Source: Coriaria nepalensis (lineage: Eukaryota > Streptophyta > Magnoliopsida > Cucurbitales > Coriariaceae). Taken from it: 64,000 bases of DNA. The stretch is taken from assembly GCA_027186245.1 (NCBI GenBank), contig CP114495.1:6339001-6403000 (forward strand), read 5' to 3'. The position numbers and the translations under genes are program-made. The notes below the pieces were generated by a model, which saw only the letters and a program-made list of their open reading frames with translations, had not been told where the DNA came from and made no database searches. Below, piece by piece: positions 62,101 to 64,000 of this stretch (its first letter is position 1; every line of letters begins with the position of its first letter).

Positions 62101-62461
62101 TTTTTGACGGATCCGTCATATTCTCGTTTTCGCAATGAAGCTTTTGTTTTTTGGTCAAGAGAAAAAAAAAAAAAACCTATGCAGGGCGGCCATCTTATGC
62201 TATAAAGAAGGCTTTCTCAATATTCTATTATCCACCGAAAATCCTATTACTTAAATCAGTAACAAGTATACCCATCTCATGCATAAAAGATGATAATGAA
62301 GATGATGATTAAAAACTCATAGTGCAGTTAGAAACCAAGTGCATAGTATAATCCAACCAGAGAGCAATGTACATAGAATATATAAATATCTGAGCTCAAT
62401 TTTTCAAAGATTTCAAGTACCTAAAGAGGCAGTATAACTTTAAGTAAAGAGACTTCAGATC
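59166..62461. other. gene-free region before the p24 gene
   Basis: AT-rich. An LTR-like block may lie at about 60400-61330 (TATATATAGCAAG near 61192), but no coding remnant supports it. A long T run lies at about 61586-61603, and an A run at about 62161-62175. Short open frames here have no recognisable product. The part next to 62461 is probably 3' UTR of the p24 gene. Confidence 0.35.
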
Positions 62462-63734
62462 TCAGACTCGGTTATATGCAACTGACTTGCTGAAAAGGCG
62501 GCGGATGTAAATGACTTGTAAAGCGCTTGCAACCCCGAGCATAACGTACTCTCCAATTGTGTAGTATATCACACGTTTACTGGTGCTCTCATTAGCTGCA
62601 GCAGAATTACCAAAAAATAAATAAAAAATTAATAACATTAAATAAATAAAAATAATAATTAAGTGTACAGAGATCCAAAATATAACAAGGGTCCTTTTCA
62701 TCAAGTGTTTCAAACTCTAATTTGGATATAAAATACAGCTTTTATAATCCCAGAAAACTCCATTTGTCCCAAATGCTCAGTTAAAGGAAACAATTAATTA
62801 ACTTGAAAATCTTCAATAGCATCAGAAAATCAACTTACAAATGAAAAACCAAATGCAAACCATGATCATCACAACTTTCAACAATGAATTGATTATAATA
62901 CCATTACATTGAAATATTTCGAAAAGCATCCAAAGTGGGCAGTGTAATCCAACCAACTATTACTATTAAAACACATGATATGAACATCGGAGACACTACA
63001 CAGAGAGATACAGACAACAATTATTTTTCCTAGAGATCACTTAGGCCCATTATAGCAAACAGTTCAAAAAATACATGAGTGCTACCCTGTTCAGACTTCA
63101 GAGTTGGTTGTGGTTAGGGTAAACCAAATTTAGTATTAGAATCAAAATTTGAGACGAACAGAAGTTCTCTAAATTCAAACTGGTTTTTAAAAAGTGGAGT
63201 TTTGAATGCTCATCCAAATACCATTAGCCCCCAAAAAAAAAAACCTCATCCAAATGACCCCAAGTCAAATTCAGTAACATATTTGAGAAAATAAATTACA
63301 ATAATCACTTTATTCATAGAAAAAGGAACCACATACTATGACGGTGACGAGTATCACGAGCTTTCAAGTACTTCTGCTCAGCTGTAACAGACTCCAATGC
63401 TTCTCTAAGCTCAGCAATTTGAACATTTATTGGGTCCAAATGCTCTGTCAGATCCCACCAAAAATAAGTAAAAAGTATATATGGTTACGTACTTGACTAA
63501 AAAGTAATAGACTACTTGCAATGTAGATTTGAAATATTTTCACAAACCATCCTTGGCAAGGTTGCTTTCACTGGGAATATGACCAATATGTATGTAGAAA
63601 GAAACAGTCTCTGGAGTAGAGTGGGGATTGTGAAAACAGAACTTGTACATTCCACTTCGTGAGGCCTTAAACTCAAATTTGTCCCCAGCTGTTCCCTTCA
63701 ACGTGTGGACGACATTACCAGCCGGTGATGTAAC
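62462..63734 (-). CDS. p24 family protein, p24-beta2 type (3' part of gene)
   Basis: Three 3' exons: 63734-63548, 63337-63444 and 62462-62595, minus strand, with GT-AG borders and consistent phase (142 codons, stop included once). The first visible exon holds the end of the GOLD domain (VTSPAGNVVHTLKGTAGDKF, GMYKFCFHNPHSTPETVSFY). The next is a coiled coil (HLDPINVQIAELREALESV, ending DTRHRHT). The last has a membrane helix and a short cytosolic tail, RRLFSKSVAYNRV. This matches Arabidopsis At3g07680. p24 proteins are type I membrane cargo receptors cycling between ER and Golgi in COPI/COPII vesicles. The signal peptide and first part of the GOLD domain lie beyond the right edge. Confidence 0.93.
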
Positions 63735-64000
63735 CTGCATAGAACCCATGACTTAGGATACAAAGAGATATTGCATAACCTAGAAATTCATTCACAAAGA
63801 GAGAGAGTTTATGACATGCCATATATGGTAAAATGGTAGCTACTAGAAGAAAGAAAGAAATAATCAAGGGATTATGCTAGGATGCCGAAATGATCTGATT
63901 TTCCCAAGGGCTAGAAAAAATCAAGGGACTATGCTACTTGAAGCCACCTATTCCAGATCTAATTCATCACCAAGAAAAAAAAAAACAGAGAGATTTTGGC
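63735..64000 (-). other. intron of the p24 gene, running off the window
   Basis: Lies upstream of the acceptor TATGCAG|GTTACA at 63734. It shows no coding signal, so the next exon is outside the window. Confidence 0.75.

Overview
The window is nuclear DNA from a flowering plant, most likely a eudicot. It is AT-rich, its genes are split by GT-AG introns, and its proteins are plant-specific: a P-class PPR protein, an mTERF, a chloroplast NDH subunit, LESV and a DUF3700 protein. Long stretches between genes are decayed LTR retrotransposons and hAT transposons. No operons, CRISPR arrays, bacterial genes, or tRNA or rRNA genes were recognised. The species cannot be named from sequence reading alone.

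Seven host genes are supported. In order they are: a PPR protein (604-3144, -); a chloroplast mTERF resembling MTEF1/SOLDAT10 (14186-15979, -, two exons); PnsB5/NDH18 of the chloroplast NDH complex (24420-25750, -, five exons); a class-I-type plant carboxylesterase (29850-30842, -, single exon); LESV, the starch-granule organising protein (41302-44622, +, four exons); an AILP1-like DUF3700 protein (48674-51543, -, four exons); and the 3' end of a p24-beta2 cargo receptor gene (62462 onward, -, running off the right edge). Exon joins were placed by hand from GT/AG sites, and reading phase closes in every case. Four of the seven are plastid proteins by family or plausible transit peptide. They do not form a pathway cluster, and the shared location looks coincidental.

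The spaces between genes are layered repeats. 3.5-7.4 kb is a decayed Ac-like hAT element. 7.4-13.6 kb is the 3' half of a Tekay-type Ty3/gypsy element whose LTR carries a two-block array of about 71-bp hairpin repeats, with a separate ~158-bp tandem array between integrase and LTR. 16.5-24 kb holds a Copia LTR with an intact primer binding site, then two gypsy LTRs in opposite orientation. 28.2-29.5 kb is a complete 1.3-kb non-autonomous chromovirus derivative with two LTRs and a 5-bp target duplication. 31.5-36 kb joins a TAT-lineage gag-protease remnant to a second hAT (ZMYM1-like) element. 39.1-40.1 kb and 58.9-59.2 kb are insertions of chloroplast DNA (psaA/psaB and psaB/ndhD). 52.0-53.9 kb is a broken DUF1985 (Ulp1-associated) gene that still has intron-like gaps and carries a cluster of inverted repeats. 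54.1-58.7 kb is a pile of Copia and gypsy pieces.

No undescribed functional system was identified. The most unusual items are the hairpin-bearing tandem arrays inside a retrotransposon LTR, the intact miniature LTR element, the inverted plastid insertion, and the inverted-repeat cluster that could fold as a small-RNA precursor.
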